The notes under the pieces: generated by a model | The model's input: the letters and a program-made list of their open reading frames with translations, nothing else | Told to the model about the DNA's origin: nothing | Database searches by the model: none | Shown here: positions 22,418-34,418 of the stretch, piece by piece | How positions within the stretch are numbered: the stretch's first letter is position 1 | Layout: the number at the start of each line of letters is the position of its first letter | Source of the DNA: Botryotinia globosa | Lineage: Eukaryota; Ascomycota; Leotiomycetes; Helotiales; Sclerotiniaceae | Assembly (NCBI GenBank): GCA_014898425.1 | Contig: RCSZ01000015.1 | Location: 1,364,001-1,428,000 of the forward strand | Length of the DNA stretch: 64,000 nucleotides | Direction of reading: 5' to 3' | Made by a program: the position numbers and the translations under genes

Positions 22418-24651
22418 TTATTGATCGGAGCAGTCCTCCGGGTCTGGGTATGTTCCATCGCTATGTTGAGTGGTAAGAGTAGGCAAATGTGGACTTTGTG
22501 AGACAAGGCCACCATTATGACCAAGCTGAGGAGTGGTGTAAGTACTGCTTGGGACAGTGTGACTAGGGTTGTAGCTAGGGGTCGGTCCTCTGAAAGAGGT
22601 GGTGGCGTAGCCAGTTTGGGTCGGACCAGGAAATCCAGAACCATCATTGAATATGGTACCTCCTTGAGGATTAGAACCAAAAGTGTTGAAGTTGTAGCCC
22701 GGGTGGTGAGCGAATGGTTGTCGATTACCCATATGTCCTTGTTGAAAAGAGCCATCATTAAAGCCCCTACTGGTGGAAACAGCTAAGTGAGGTAGATGAC
22801 TGGCATGCTGATAACGATTGTGGCTGTATGGATAACAATGATCATATGCACTTGAACGTTGATAGTAACCGTGATCAACTTGTTGATATTCAACGGGGGG
22901 CTGACGTGCTTGAGGCTTGAAATTGTTGTTATCTGCAATCATTTGCGGGGTGCCATGAGACTCAATACTGACGGGAGCAGGATATCCAGCGTGAAAACGC
23001 ACAGCATTCATAGCAGAACCAAGCGCCATGCGATCTTCTTGTGACTTGGGCTTGAAGGTCCTATTTCTATGTGGCATCAATTTTCCGTCTACGTAATCTC
23101 CGCGCAGCTTAGCAAGCGGCATCAATGACTTGATGATGATAGAAAAGTGGTCCACACGGTTGTCATTCTTGTCCTTAAAGACATGTCCGAGACCCTTGTA
23201 ATCAGGCCATTGTGGATGTGACCATTCAGTCTCCATGTAGTCGACATTGTATGCTCTCGCATACCATCTGAGATCTTCGAGGCTATACGCCATGACCTTG
23301 GCATTCTTAGGGTCAAGACCGAGGAGTCGACAAATAGTCTTCTTATAATCATCTTCAGCTTCGGCTTCCTCCACTTCCTGTGATTTGATAGGAGTTTTGG
23401 TATTGACGAGACGTGAGCGTGTGTTAGTCGGTTGCCCCTTGGTCTTTTTGGTTTGTGGAGTCTTGCTCATGACAGAGTTGCTCGTGTTGGATCGTGTAGG
23501 GGTCTTGAGAGTCGCCCGGCGACCTCGAAGAGTTGGCTTGGCGTTGGATCTGACTGCTGAGTCGATGTAATCGTCCTCCTCGGACTCATCTTCGTCCTCC
23601 GACTCTGACATATTCTTGCGCTTGGTTGAGTTGGTGACAGCTGATCGAGCAGGCTGAATGCGCACTGGAGCTATTGGTGTCTTTGGACCAGCTAGATTAC
23701 CGCCAGAAGATTGATGAGGGCCAAAGCGGGCATATCTGTCATATGGCTGTGCCTCTTCAGGAAGCAACTTGGCTAAAGCTGTAGCGGCCGCTTCGGGTCC
23801 GACGCCTTTGCTCAAGAATTGACGACCAATTTCATTTTGCGCATCACGCTGAGCGTTGATTTTTTTGTTATTGAGCTTCATCTAAAACTCGAATGTTAGC
23901 AATAATACAAAGATAGAAAGGGATAAAATTGTTTACCTTCAGCTCCCCCTGTGGGTGACTAACGAAACGATCGAGGTATGGAGCGTCCAACAACATTTTA
24001 CACAAGGCTTTTGAACGCTGCGAAATAGATTAGATTAAATTTCTTGGAGCATTGGATGCATACTTACAGTGCAGGCGCCACAAATAGCTGTCCAACGTTG
24101 ACCAAACGAAGTATGGATCATTGGTCCCTCAAACTTTGACTCGTGAAATGCTTCCAAGAGTTTCACATCCATCTGTACAATTCTAGCCTTGTCCTGCGAT
24201 TTTCTCCATTAGTATTTTGAAATGAGCAAGAGAAAAGGGTAGTAAGTCTACTCACGAAAATCTCCCAACAAATTTCCTCAACTGCGTAGGCAGGATAACG
24301 ATTTTCCTTGAACTTAGTGGCTGCTTGAGACAACCTGCCGTGTTTGGTCGGCTTATCAATAATGGCGTCGTCGCCCTCCGTTTCTACAGAGTTGAATGCA
24401 TCGAACAAGTCTTTGATGAATTCTCGTTGATCGGCAGGGTCAACAGGAGCACCACTCAAGCGTCCCTCCTCATAGGCTGCCTCAATGCGTTCATCGATTC
24501 GACGACGCTTTGTGTCTTGCATGTCGTTCAGGTCTGAGTAAATGGCCCGGTACGGACCAGGGGGACCCCGAGGAGCTGACGACATCGGTCGAAGGTGCTC
24601 CTCAGGGTACCCGCTGGTACCGTACTCGGAACCATTGTCATCTTGGTCCAT
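22418..24651 (-). CDS. Conserved fungal protein of unknown function, 688 residues, probably nuclear
   Basis: Four exons on the minus strand (24651-24256, 24193-24068, 24017-23937, 23881-22418); introns are 62, 50 and 55 nt and all joins are phase 0. The N-terminal third is compact (IDERIEAAYEEGRL ... EFIKDLFDAFNS ... YPAYAVEEICWEIF|DKARIVQMDVKLL ... WTAICGACT|RSKALCKMLLDAPYLDRFV) and looks helical. The middle has an Arg/Lys-rich, acidic disordered stretch with TPTRS, TKTPIKS and SDEDES-type clusters, then a second folded block (ICRLLGLDPKNAKVMAY ... DLRWYARAYNVDYMETEW). The tail is Gln/His/Gly/Tyr-rich and low-complexity. The layout suggests a chromatin or transcription regulator, but I recognise no DNA-binding domain. 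The unusually long non-coding region upstream (5.9 kb) fits a developmentally controlled gene. Confidence 0.8.
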
Positions 24652-24969
24652 CTTCTGGAAATGAATATGAAAGTTAGTCAATATTTTTGAAGGTGAATTA
24701 TTCTTGCGTTGGAAAGGACAAAATGAAAGAGTAAATATCTCAATGTAAAAGAATATGTATGAATGAATGAAATATTGTACTAACTACACGCTGGTGTGCG
24801 AAACTGGAATTGGTACTGAGTATCTGCAGATCAAAGAGTGCGAAAATAAGTCGTCTGGATACGGCAACTCGCGTTGATTATTTTAAAGAAAGTATCGTGG
24901 AGTATGATAAGTAGACAAGAAAGAGAATAGCAAGTAAAGAAGCAACGAACAAGAGAATATCTGGTAGAA

Positions 24970-25018
24970 CTTGTATTGCCTTTGCCGTAACTTGTATTGA
25001 TTGTTTTTGCTTGTATTG
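24970..25018. promoter_or_regulatory. Cluster of three CTTGTATTG motifs
   Basis: CTTGTATTG occurs at 24970-24978, 24991-24999 and 25010-25018, about two helical turns apart, 320-370 bp upstream of the start of the minus-strand 688-residue gene. A fourth copy is at 25588-25596 and a TTGTATTGTATTG variant at about 25425-25437. Regular spacing near a start suggests a factor-binding array; this is inference only. Confidence 0.3.
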
Positions 25019-28000
25019 AATTGTATGTGAAATTGAAGGAAAGAGGCCGTAGAATATGAGAAAGTTGCCCAGGGTTCAAATGTAGGATGAATGTAGAATG
25101 AGGCGGGGTAGTTGACGTTTTTAAAAGCAAGGGAAAGGAAGCGGAGTTAAGAAGAGAAACCAAGTAAAGTGGGTACCAAGTCAATATGATCAAGAAATAT
25201 ATTTAAGTGAATTCAACCCGTGAATGGAGGCTGATTTTAAGAGGGAAATAAACCAAGCGAGGAGCCGTATTGGGTGATTAAGGAACTTCAAAGCTTAGAA
25301 GATAACCCGTACGAAAACCGAGGTAATGAGATATTAGGTGATATGTACAAGCCAGTTAGAATGGGGGAAATGGAAACTGATGGTGATTAGAAAAGAGTGG
25401 CCTGTTGCCCTGGGATACAATGATTGTATTGTATTGAATTCTCGTCTGAACCCCTTTGCACAATCTCTTTGAATAGAAAAGTGGGCCCACGTGAATGAAT
25501 ATTTCCAATCATCAGGCGATACAGTACATACTAGTATCTTCGGTACGCTTGTATCTCAAGAACGAATGCGTATATGTAAGTGTTTTCTTGTATTGTAGCA
25601 ATCGCTCAGAGTACATGTATTATCAATTTATAAAAGGAACTCAGAGAGTCCGGAGTTAAATGGTTAGTGCACTTGCGTGAGAATGGAGGCAATGGTCACA
25701 TAGAACACAAGTGTCTATTGATCAGTCCCTTTAGATTATTGGTCATACCTCACAGCCAAGATGCAGAGTAACATGTAGTTGCGTTCACAAAATATGACAG
25801 GAAATTATAGATTGTTCAGAAGTCTCCGGTAAACATCTGAATGAACCATGGAAAAGTGATGATAGAAGAACGGTCTTGATTTCATCCTCATTCAACATAT
25901 CTTGGTAGAAGTGATGAATAGTTGGGTATATACCAGACCGACTCATCTGCAACCCCCTTCTTCACTTGCGACTATCTGGTCTTGTGTTGAGCTTTCAAAC
26001 ACAAGTTGTAACAGACATATCGGCAGATAAAACAGAGGTTCACTTGGTGTGACTTCAAGTGCTGACACTCTCAAGCGGCAAATACTGGCGAATGCCAAAT
26101 AACATGGTTTTTCACATGCAGCTAGCATGAATAACACCACTAAAAGCTAATTGGCAACGCATATTCACCTCTATAGCAGCCGGAATGATCAACAATATTA
26201 ACAAGGAAAAATAGCGTGAATACTTCAAGTGAAGTCAGCAATATGGATAGCGAGAGACTCCAGCCACCAATAATTGCTATCATCAAAGTTCAACGGACAA
26301 CAGACTTGTTGTCACTACTTTATATAATACATAAGTCTATATGGACCAGGGACAAGTCATCCACTACGTCATTGTTGTGAAGTAGTAATGAAGCTCGGAA
26401 GTTCCGACGTAGGACAAGCTCCAGTGACAGCGACAAATTTGAAGGAAAACGACGAAAATGGAGAGATGCACCGAAGATATAGCTTTGCGAAGAAAGATTC
26501 TGCTGTGGCTGGTCTTACCTTTGTGAAGGCCGTAGCCCGTGCCATTTTGGAGGCATGAAGTTTCAACTATACACTAAAGGTTGTTGTTAGAATTTTTCGT
26601 TGATTGAGAGGGGAGCTTAAATAGATACTAGATGAAGAAGAAGACTGTTAGCGACAATTTCAAACTCATTTAGATTCGCCAATACCCAAGAATAGCTGTG
26701 GATCAATCATGTTATTGATCCGGGCAAACAGGCAGATAGAATATGTGCAAATAGGAGCAGGAACTCTCAAGGTAGCATGTAGAAATTTAAGTCCCCGCTA
26801 CCTTTATGAAAGCTCCAGGGTGTAATACTTGGCTTCGACTTGAAGCCAGATGCACACTAAATGTTAGCTGGTATGGTTATACTAGAGTCCACTTAACAGC
26901 AGTTTCTTTTCTTGTACGTAGTTTAAAACGCTTGTCGGCCCTAACTTATCAAGCGATTGTGTTTACCAATTCATCAGGCATTCTGACAAGAGTTGTGCCC
27001 GCGGTGAACATAGATAGGAATCATGATTTTTTCTGTGCGAGTGGAAGCAATATAATGGAAAGTGTTTCGTACCCTGGTCAGATGGCATTGACTTGCCCAA
27101 GTCGAAAGACCACTGGAAATAGTTAGCACGGATTCATTTCGTTGTCATATATAGGTCGGTGAAGACTGTAAGGAGGTTCCCACTTACTTTTCTTGTTGCT
27201 ATTTAATGATTGTGATATTTTTTGGTGCTTTCTGGAGACAATGATTAGATTTAGAACTACAAAATTCCGCTTATGGTCCCAATTAAAGAGGAGAGACTGC
27301 GGAGAGTTCAAAATCAGTAATACTCAATCAAGGCGAAGGCAGGCTACATTGACAGCAAGCAGAGGGATAATAAAGTGAAGGAACACGGAAGAACGCCCGA
27401 ACTGCGGTGCTTAATCTTCCTCGTGAACGAGGTCGGCAGTATTGAAAAACCAGTATGGTCCACAGGGAAGGGGAATGTAGAAAGTGCTAAGATAAGAGCA
27501 AGAATGGACGTACACATATGGAGGAAGATAGGGGCCGACGACTGGATTTGGTGTTTGCGCAAACTTGAACGTAGTGGAAGATGCTCACCTGTTTGTGAAT
27601 ATTATTAGTAAGAAACAAATATTCTTTATGCAGTAGGGATATCTCGCGCCTAAAGATAGAAGAGGCACAGGATAGAACTCACTTTATTTTCAAATCTGTC
27701 GGCGGCGATGATAATCTGGTCAGTTTGGTCTTTCACGAATGGTAGATCGTTGGCAAAATAGAGGCGTATCTAGATCAATTCAGGTCAGTAACATGCTATC
27801 AAAGATGACTAAAGAACTATTCCAAGTCGAAGAGAGATAACTTGAGGTACATGATGGAACGTCATCTCGGTGTCTGCTGCGCAACTAGTGCGAAAGCAAT
27901 GCTTTTCACAATGATTTCTCAGGCAGGGCCGTCGAATCATGGTTGAAAACATGCAAATCCCGTATGAATGAGATACACGTAGAAAATTTGTCAAGGCAAC

Positions 28001-29409
28001 TTACTTTTTTGATGCTTTCGAAGGGTTTTTGTGCTCATTTTCGATTGTTTTTTGGTATTTTGATGGTTTTGTTGTCGGTGTTTTAGAAAGAAGCAAGAGA
28101 AAATGGCTATTTGTGCGAATATACTTGGCAGTAAGCTGCTCAAATCTACCAGAGAAGCCTAGCCTCGAAGTTTGCAGGGATCTTACTTCAGTCCTAAGCC
28201 TCTTTGAGAGAGCGGGCTACAGGTCACGCTGCGGTTCATAGTCCCGGTCTAACTATAGATCTCCTGGAAGGTATATATGTACTATCTCACTTCTAATGAC
28301 CCTTTGCGGGATATAAGTAGTCTATCTACACTAATATACTTGCTTCTGAAGGCATGGGGAAGCTGCAATTGGACTTTGAAGCTATATTCTTCTGTATTTG
28401 ATCCATAAGGATAATTTTGGATCAGTAACTAGCCCTTGCAAGCATATCAGCTTCTTGTTAAACTTAGAAATTGAATTGAATCAATGAAGATAGTTTGAAA
28501 GAGTGTCTCGTGAGGGTGAATATGCCTTTGCCTCAATCAAAATAATGCTTGAGACCCTGTTGTCCCCCCCTAGCCTGAGCCTATAAAGTGACTTAATCTC
28601 TGGACTCACCAATTTGTCCAGAACTTCTTTAGCCCTTGAAATATAACTGTAGGGGATTGATAGATCTAATTGATCCTACCAAGTTCACTAAATCATTTTT
28701 ATTTGACTCAATGTCTCTTTGCTTTGTCTGAATTATGATAGTATAAACCTGTGCTTTTCTGTATCCCATCAACACTTCATCTCAAATTTTGAAAATCCTT
28801 CAAAATTTGCAACTAATTCTGGTAGAACCCAAAGAGAAAGGTCCGAAGATTATAATATACTAAATTCTATTCCATAAACAATATTCTTGCTCTAATAGAC
28901 AAAAAGTTTGCCACCACGCTTATGGGCCACTTTCTTTATAATTGATGTAAACCATGACAACTTTATAACCACCATTAAAAGTATATTATCTAACGTCTCT
29001 AAAACCCTATACAGACTGACTCAGGAATCATTTTGTTTATTATGATCAATCTATCTGATGCAAATGGTCTTAGCCTGCTTCGCAGACTTCAAGAGTTCTG
29101 GAAGTCCTTTGCAGAATTGTTAAACAACAACACTAGTTCAACTACAAGAACCTGAAAACAAAGAATATTTGGCAACAGAAATGATCAGTGCTTTCAATTC
29201 AACATCATCTACTGCCGTTCAATACTATGAATAAATCTGGTGAGTGTAATCCTGATCTTGTCAAGAGGGACATACGGGGCACACTGGATTCTGCTAATCG
29301 GTGCTTTTTTTCAGTCATCTGCAACCTCCAAGAATTAAAGAAACGGATTCACGAAACCAATACCATCTGCTGCTGATGCATCCATATAATACAAAATCAT
29401 AAAGAAGAG

Positions 29410-29595
29410 TCAAGGCGTAAGGCAGGCTGGAGAGGAAGAAGTTGCCGCAAAATTGTACGCTTGCGGCGGAGCATCACCATCAAAAGCAGCTGAAGCCCTC
29501 TTGTATTTCGCAACAATTGGCAGTACTTCAAAATAGTTTGTGAATACAAGAAGAATAGCTACCCAGGCATCTCGAATGCTCGGGCTCAATGCCAT
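29410..29595 (-). CDS. Small hypothetical protein, 61 residues (doubtful)
   Basis: The frame starts at ATG 29595 (an upstream in-frame start at 29607 is possible). The product has an amphipathic or membrane-like N-terminus (SIRDAWVAILLVFTNYFEVL), then a basic and Ala-rich tail. Local GC is higher than in the surrounding desert, which is the main reason to list it. It could be one exon of an unrecognised gene or chance. Confidence 0.25.
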   Translation of the reverse strand: MALSPSIRDAWVAILLVFTNYFEVLPIVAKYKRASAAFDGDAPPQAYNFAATSSSPACLTP

Positions 29596-30601
29596 CTTCT
29601 GCTCCACTCTACCTTGGAAAGTACGCGCCTTAATAGTAGCTCTCTACGGTACAAGTCTCGACTGTCAATCGCAAACGACGGCACTCGGCGCACTTGTTAT
29701 ACCTCGCATTTGAATGTCACATCTGGAATTGAGTGCACACTAGAAACAGTTGTGCCACTGAATTCTGATAGAAGTGCACTGGACGCGGTACAGGCGTACA
29801 TGCTCCGATCCCATTTCGTGACTGAACTACGTCGCAGCAATGCTAACAGCTTTACACATTTTTGGGATTTTTACGTTGTTACTTGTAGACAGCCTACACA
29901 ACAGACTCAAAGTCATGTATCTCCGCAAATACACAGAGGTTTATCATCAATACCGAAATTATACTGCCCATCAAGTTCCAACGATACATGGAAGGATCGT
30001 CGGTAACTTCGAAATACGAACCCACCATACTATTGTTACATGTCTACAAAGTGGGAGATGGTCATAAAGATCAAGAGCGTTGTGCAGTATGAATTACAAC
30101 AGTGAATCAATGTTACCAACTTGGAACATCAATACTACAACATTCCTTTACCACGATAAGTTGTGCTTGTTTCTCCGTTAAACGCGTAGCAAATATATGT
30201 TAAGACCCCAAAACAAACAATGACTCCAAACGCCAATAAAGCAGATCGTAAAGAGAACCAACAGAGTGCAGATTACATTACGTTGACTCAAAGAAAAATC
30301 TTCATTCCATTACTTGATGCCATGGCAAACAAAGCTTTTAGACATGCAATCTTGCATCTCCACTATCATGATACCATAATACTGAAAGCGTCATTCTCAT
30401 AAGCCATTTAAAGTACTGGTAGAAGACCTACAAAAAACACACCTGTTCACACTTCGCCATCACGTGTTCGCTTCGAGGGAAGCTTGACTTTCAAGCCCCT
30501 TTTCAAAGTTGATTCTGTGTTACAATTTCTGGGTATACTTCGGCTCGACTAAGATGCCTCATCAAACTTAGAGATATGACCTTTGAGGTATATCATTATG
30601 T

Positions 30602-31707
30602 TTACCAATTTCCTCTTCCTCTTCTACCTCTGCCTCTTCCAAAACCTCCCCTGTTAGTATTTTCACCTCCAGAACCCATCATGCCTTGATCAAACCCTCC
30701 GCCACCAAATTGACCTCCCCCAAATCCCCCCGCACCTCCCGCCGAATTCGAGCCTCCAAACATCGAGGGGTCCATCTGGCTAGGATCCATTCCACCCGCT
30801 GCCATCATCTGTTGCATTTGCTGCATCATTTCTGGTGTCATTCCTTCCATCCCAGGCATAGCACCTGCAGCTGGCATTCCCGGCATTCCACCCATAGCCA
30901 TCATCATATTCATATCCTCGAACATTTTCTTATTATTCTGTGCGATTTTATTGGGGTCGAATTCTGAGCGCAATGATTCTTGTTTGCTGGCGTAGAGGGC
31001 CCAGGTAAATTCATCGAAACCGTAGTTGAAGTAATCAGATATGTCGGTACCGGGTCTTCTCCAAGGTTTGTCGTTCTCGTTGAGATCTAAACGGATTGAA
31101 ATTAATGACATTAATAATCTTGGGGTAAGTAAAAGAGGTCTAAATACCTTCATCGATATTGATTTGTGTGATTGGTTTTCCGGCTGGCTCATACATGGGC
31201 TTTGCATTTACATCAATTTTTGATATCGCCAGTCCAGGTAATTCTGCACCAGATATTGCTGGAGTCTCGGAATCCTTCTTTACTTTTTCTGTTTTCACGG
31301 CGGGAGTTTTCTCATCTGCTTCGGTCGTAGATTTCGTATGGCTTGGAAGATCACTACCGGGCAATTTATCATATTTTGTGCCTCTATATTCACGTCAATA
31401 CTGAGCACTCTGGGCTGGGCGCACCACATACTGAGGCTTTGTGGACGGCGGAGCACCATCTTTCTTTTCTGTGATAATATCTATGTCCTGCTCCCATATT
31501 AGCAAAGCTAAGCAGAGCTTCGAGGTAACCATATCATACCGAGTCACTATCCTCGTCCTCATCTTCCTCCTCACCCTCCTCTAAATCTTCATCCTGTTGT
31601 TCGGCTTTGACTTCAGGCTGCAAAGCTTCTTTTGGAGCGACTTGGTTTAAAGAAAGTGGCGCACTCTCTTCGGGCGCATAAAAATCATCATCTTCATCGA
31701 TATCCAT
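30602..31707 (-). CDS. FIP1: Pre-mRNA polyadenylation factor Fip1
   Basis: Subunit of the cleavage and polyadenylation factor that tethers poly(A) polymerase. Four exons on the minus strand (31707-31540, 31487-31432, 31383-31148, 31086-30602; 314 residues) with introns of 52, 48 and 61 nt. The signature Fip1 motif is unmistakable: DKPWRRPGTDISDYFNYG then FDEFTWALYASKQ at about 160-190. The N-terminus is acidic (EDLEEGEEEDEDEDSDS), as in yeast Fip1. The C-terminus is Met/Gly-rich with GMPGMP and PEMMQQMQQM runs and ends in RGGFGRGRGRRGRG. A TGA at 31395-31397 would stop an unspliced reading; it falls inside the 48-nt intron (donor GTATGT, acceptor ATATAG), which restores ...STKPQGTKYDKLPG. It is head-to-head with NUP49. 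Confidence 0.93.
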
Positions 31708-31997
31708 TTTGATTATTGAAGCTGTATCGAGAGTCCGTGTTGTATTTTCTGGGATTGATGGTTGTCGCGATACGACTTGGTTAGCTGGTTACGGTAAATA
31801 GGTAGGTAAGGTAGGTATGGTATGTACTGTAACACAACAGCCTGGCCGCCTTAGTCTTAGTGAATATTAGACGCGTTCAGGCTTAAGTTTCAGGACGAGA
31901 TGGTCCTGGAAAATTATTAAAAGTTTTCTCTTATTATTCTTTGATTTTATCTGAATTTTATCCCCAAGAAAATTCACAACGATTGGATTATTTCAAT
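31708..31997. promoter_or_regulatory. Bidirectional promoter of FIP1 and NUP49
   Basis: 290 bp between divergent starts. It contains a TAGGTAGGTAAGGTAGGTA tract at about 31799-31817 and a T-rich stretch (31915-31960) before NUP49. The TAGGTA tract is related to motifs upstream of other genes in this window. Confidence 0.55.
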
Positions 31998-33823
31998 ATG
32001 GCTTTAACTAGATCTTTTTCTGGTCCAGGTGGATTGAGTATTAATACAAATTCTGCTAATTCTTTATTGTAAGTCAATTATTCAATTGAATTGCCCAATT
32101 CGAAGATTTATTTATTATTTTGTCATGTCAACCAACTCATTGCCCAAGCTTTTTGTGGAGCAAAGGGAAAGCTATCAAAATCATTCATTGTGAAAGATTT
32201 CATAGAGAGAGAAAGAACATTGAGCGAAACAAAGAAAGAGCGATTCTAACATTTCATCCAGTAGCGGATCAGGAACGACACAGCCATCATCAGGAGGAAT
32301 GTTTGGAAGTACACAGGCTGCGAAGCCTTCGACAGGTCTTTTCGGCGCACCTGCAACTACATCTGCTCCTCAGTCTGGTGGTTTATTTGGTTCAACAACT
32401 TCAGCTGCTCCTGCTGCAGGTGGTTTATTTGGCTCGGCTCCCGCAGCAGCAAACTCTGCGCCGGCAACTGGAGGATTGTTCGGAGCCGCTCCTGCTCAAC
32501 CTGCGACTGGTGGATTGTTCGGAAACGCCAATACTTCTCAACCGGCTTCAACTGGGGGTGGATTATTTGGTTCAACGACTGCCGCGACGACTGCTCCTGC
32601 AACGGGCGGGCTATTCAGATCTGCGACCACTAACAATAATCAGACTCAAGGAGCTACAGGTGGTGGACTTGGGGGAGCACAACCCAATAATCAGACAACT
32701 GGCGCAAATACAGGTGGTGGATTATTTGGTGGTACTGCCTCGTCACAACCTGCGCAGAGTGGCGGTGGATTATTTGGAAATTTAAATCAAGCAAAACCTG
32801 CAGCATCTGGAGGTCTCTTGTAAGTGATCTTCGCGAAGAGAAAATAATGATATATCAACTAACTAGCTTAGTGGCGCAAGTCAACAAACTCAAACTCAAT
32901 CCCAACCACAGCAAACCTCCTCTCTTTTCGGCGCACCAGCTCAAAATCAAACACAAGGCCAAACAAACAACAATATGCTCGGGGGTAGTCGTTTCATGGG
33001 TCAATCCCAACAGCCTCAACTTGTTCCCGGCGTCCAAATTGACCTTAGCCAAATGCGCGGCACGACACGATTCAACGACCTTAACGAAACCGTACAAAAA
33101 CAAATCGAACACTTTGACCAAGTAATTCAAGCACAAATAGCCATGAAAAACGACTGCGATGCCATCATGCCCCAACATGGCAAGCTTCTTGAACACATTC
33201 CCAACGACGTCGAATTTTGCCGGAGGAAACTACTCGGCATGGAGGAAGCTATGGAACGCGACGCCACTGAAATTGATCAAGTTCGTCAATTGATAAAGAA
33301 AGACGCGGACAATGCCACTCTGAGTTTCCGCGCAATTGATAATCAAAAATTGCCAGCTCAATATCAGACCCCTGGCATCTGGGCTAACAAATCTACGAAC
33401 AATCCCAATAGCGCAGCCAACGACACTGATGCCCAAGATTTGGTCTCGTTTTTCTCCGCTACCGCCGATGAACTAGACGCGACGCTCAAGAAGTACCAGA
33501 ACAATTTCACTGAATTAGAAGCGCATCTAAGGAGCCTTGAACAAAGCACCGCGCAACAGACTCAAGCCTTACTGGCGCGCAGAAATGGAAGAGCGTACCA
33601 ACAAGAAAACCAGGTCCAAGAGTTGGGATTGGCACTTGTAGAATTCGAGCAGAGTATTTTACAGGTGGCTGGTAAGATTGGCGCGAGTAGAGAAAGTATT
33701 CAAGCGTTGCAACTTGGAAGTTTCACGGGCCCTGGAGATAGGGATAGGAGGGGCGAAACGTCGACAGGGTTTGGGGGCAGTGTTAATGGTGCCAGCGTGA
33801 GGGGGAGAGGAGGCGTTTATTAA
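31998..33823 (+). CDS. NUP49: FG-nucleoporin Nup49 (Nup58/45 homologue)
   Basis: Central-channel nucleoporin of the Nsp1-Nup57-Nup49 complex. Three exons (31998-32068, 32262-32819, 32872-33823; 526 residues). Intron 1 is 193 nt with a CTAAC branch site 17 nt before CAG; intron 2 is 52 nt. Residues ~25-250 hold about a dozen GLFG/GGLFG repeats in Ala/Thr/Gln-rich spacers, the phase that binds karyopherins. One repeat has drifted to GLFRS. The C-terminal half is a coiled coil beginning at VPGVQIDLSQMRGTTRFNDL, followed by heptads through KQIEHFDQVIQ, RDATEIDQVRQLI and DELDATLKKYQNNF, as in the Nup62-complex helical region. It shares a promoter with FIP1. Confidence 0.93.
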
Positions 33824-34418
33824 AGGATGGGTGTATATAAAGTTGGGTAGGCCGGAGAATCTGTTCCAAGAAAGATTAGAAATTGATTCAGGTGGCGTCT
33901 GGGAGTTTGGGTTGCGAGGTCTACGTGTTCGTTTTTCTGCGTAGCATTCATGTCGGCATTTGCACGAGAAAAGGAACGTAAAGCACAGTATGAATTGATT
34001 GGAGATACCAAGAATGAAACCTAATGTACTACTATCTTCGAATTGGATTTGATGTTTTAGACTTGTGAAAATAGAGGTTCGCACGCAGTAAAGTGACTGG
34101 TAGATCACTCTCGGCAAGTCCAAGTTCATGATGGTGGTCTACATTTGGAGGATATTTAAAAGTCGTTGCTTAATGTTTCAATATTAAACTTTGGAACGAT
34201 GTAAGTAGATGGTTCTGTTTATTCTTGTATATTAGAATTTATATAAATTCTAAACCGCTATCAAATAGTTTAAATGGCAACGCTAAAATTGCAGCAAGCT
34301 ACCATGCATATGCCGCTCCACGCTGCAGAAGAACTCCTCATTCCCGACTCCCTATCCCAGTTCCCAAACTGCATACCGAATGCAAATATCTATATACACG
34401 TTCTCCATCCATCGATTC
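33824..34418. other. Convergent 3' flanks, NUP49 and dioxygenase
   Basis: 595 bp between two stop codons, AT-rich in its right half. No gene was seen. Confidence 0.45.

Larger units (their letters stand above)
24652..30601. other. Gene-poor region of 5.9 kb
   Basis: No open frame here has a recognised domain. It is AT-rich, especially 28300-30300, with stop codons in every frame. Within it, CTTGTATTG occurs at 24970, 24991, 25010 and 25588, all upstream of the unknown 688-residue gene. It also holds one small frame that looks slightly better than chance (29410-29595). Part may be a long 5' leader of the flanking minus-strand gene; 28500-29160 may be a decayed repeat, which I could not identify. 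Confidence 0.5.

Noticed and set aside
26369..27126. Two frames of 65 and 106 codons in the gene-poor region
   Set aside because: Opposite strands, no recognisable features, and no joinable exons that extend them.
28900..28925. KRGGKL-like string on the minus strand, reminiscent of copia polyproteins
   Set aside because: Only six residues match and no integrase or reverse-transcriptase motif is found on either side.
29614..30006. 130-codon plus-strand frame in the gene-poor region
   Set aside because: No motif, and it overlaps other frames of similar length; composition fits chance.
31395..31397. Internal stop suggesting FIP1 is a pseudogene
   Set aside because: A 48-nt intron with a GTATGT donor and ATATAG acceptor removes the stop and keeps the frame.
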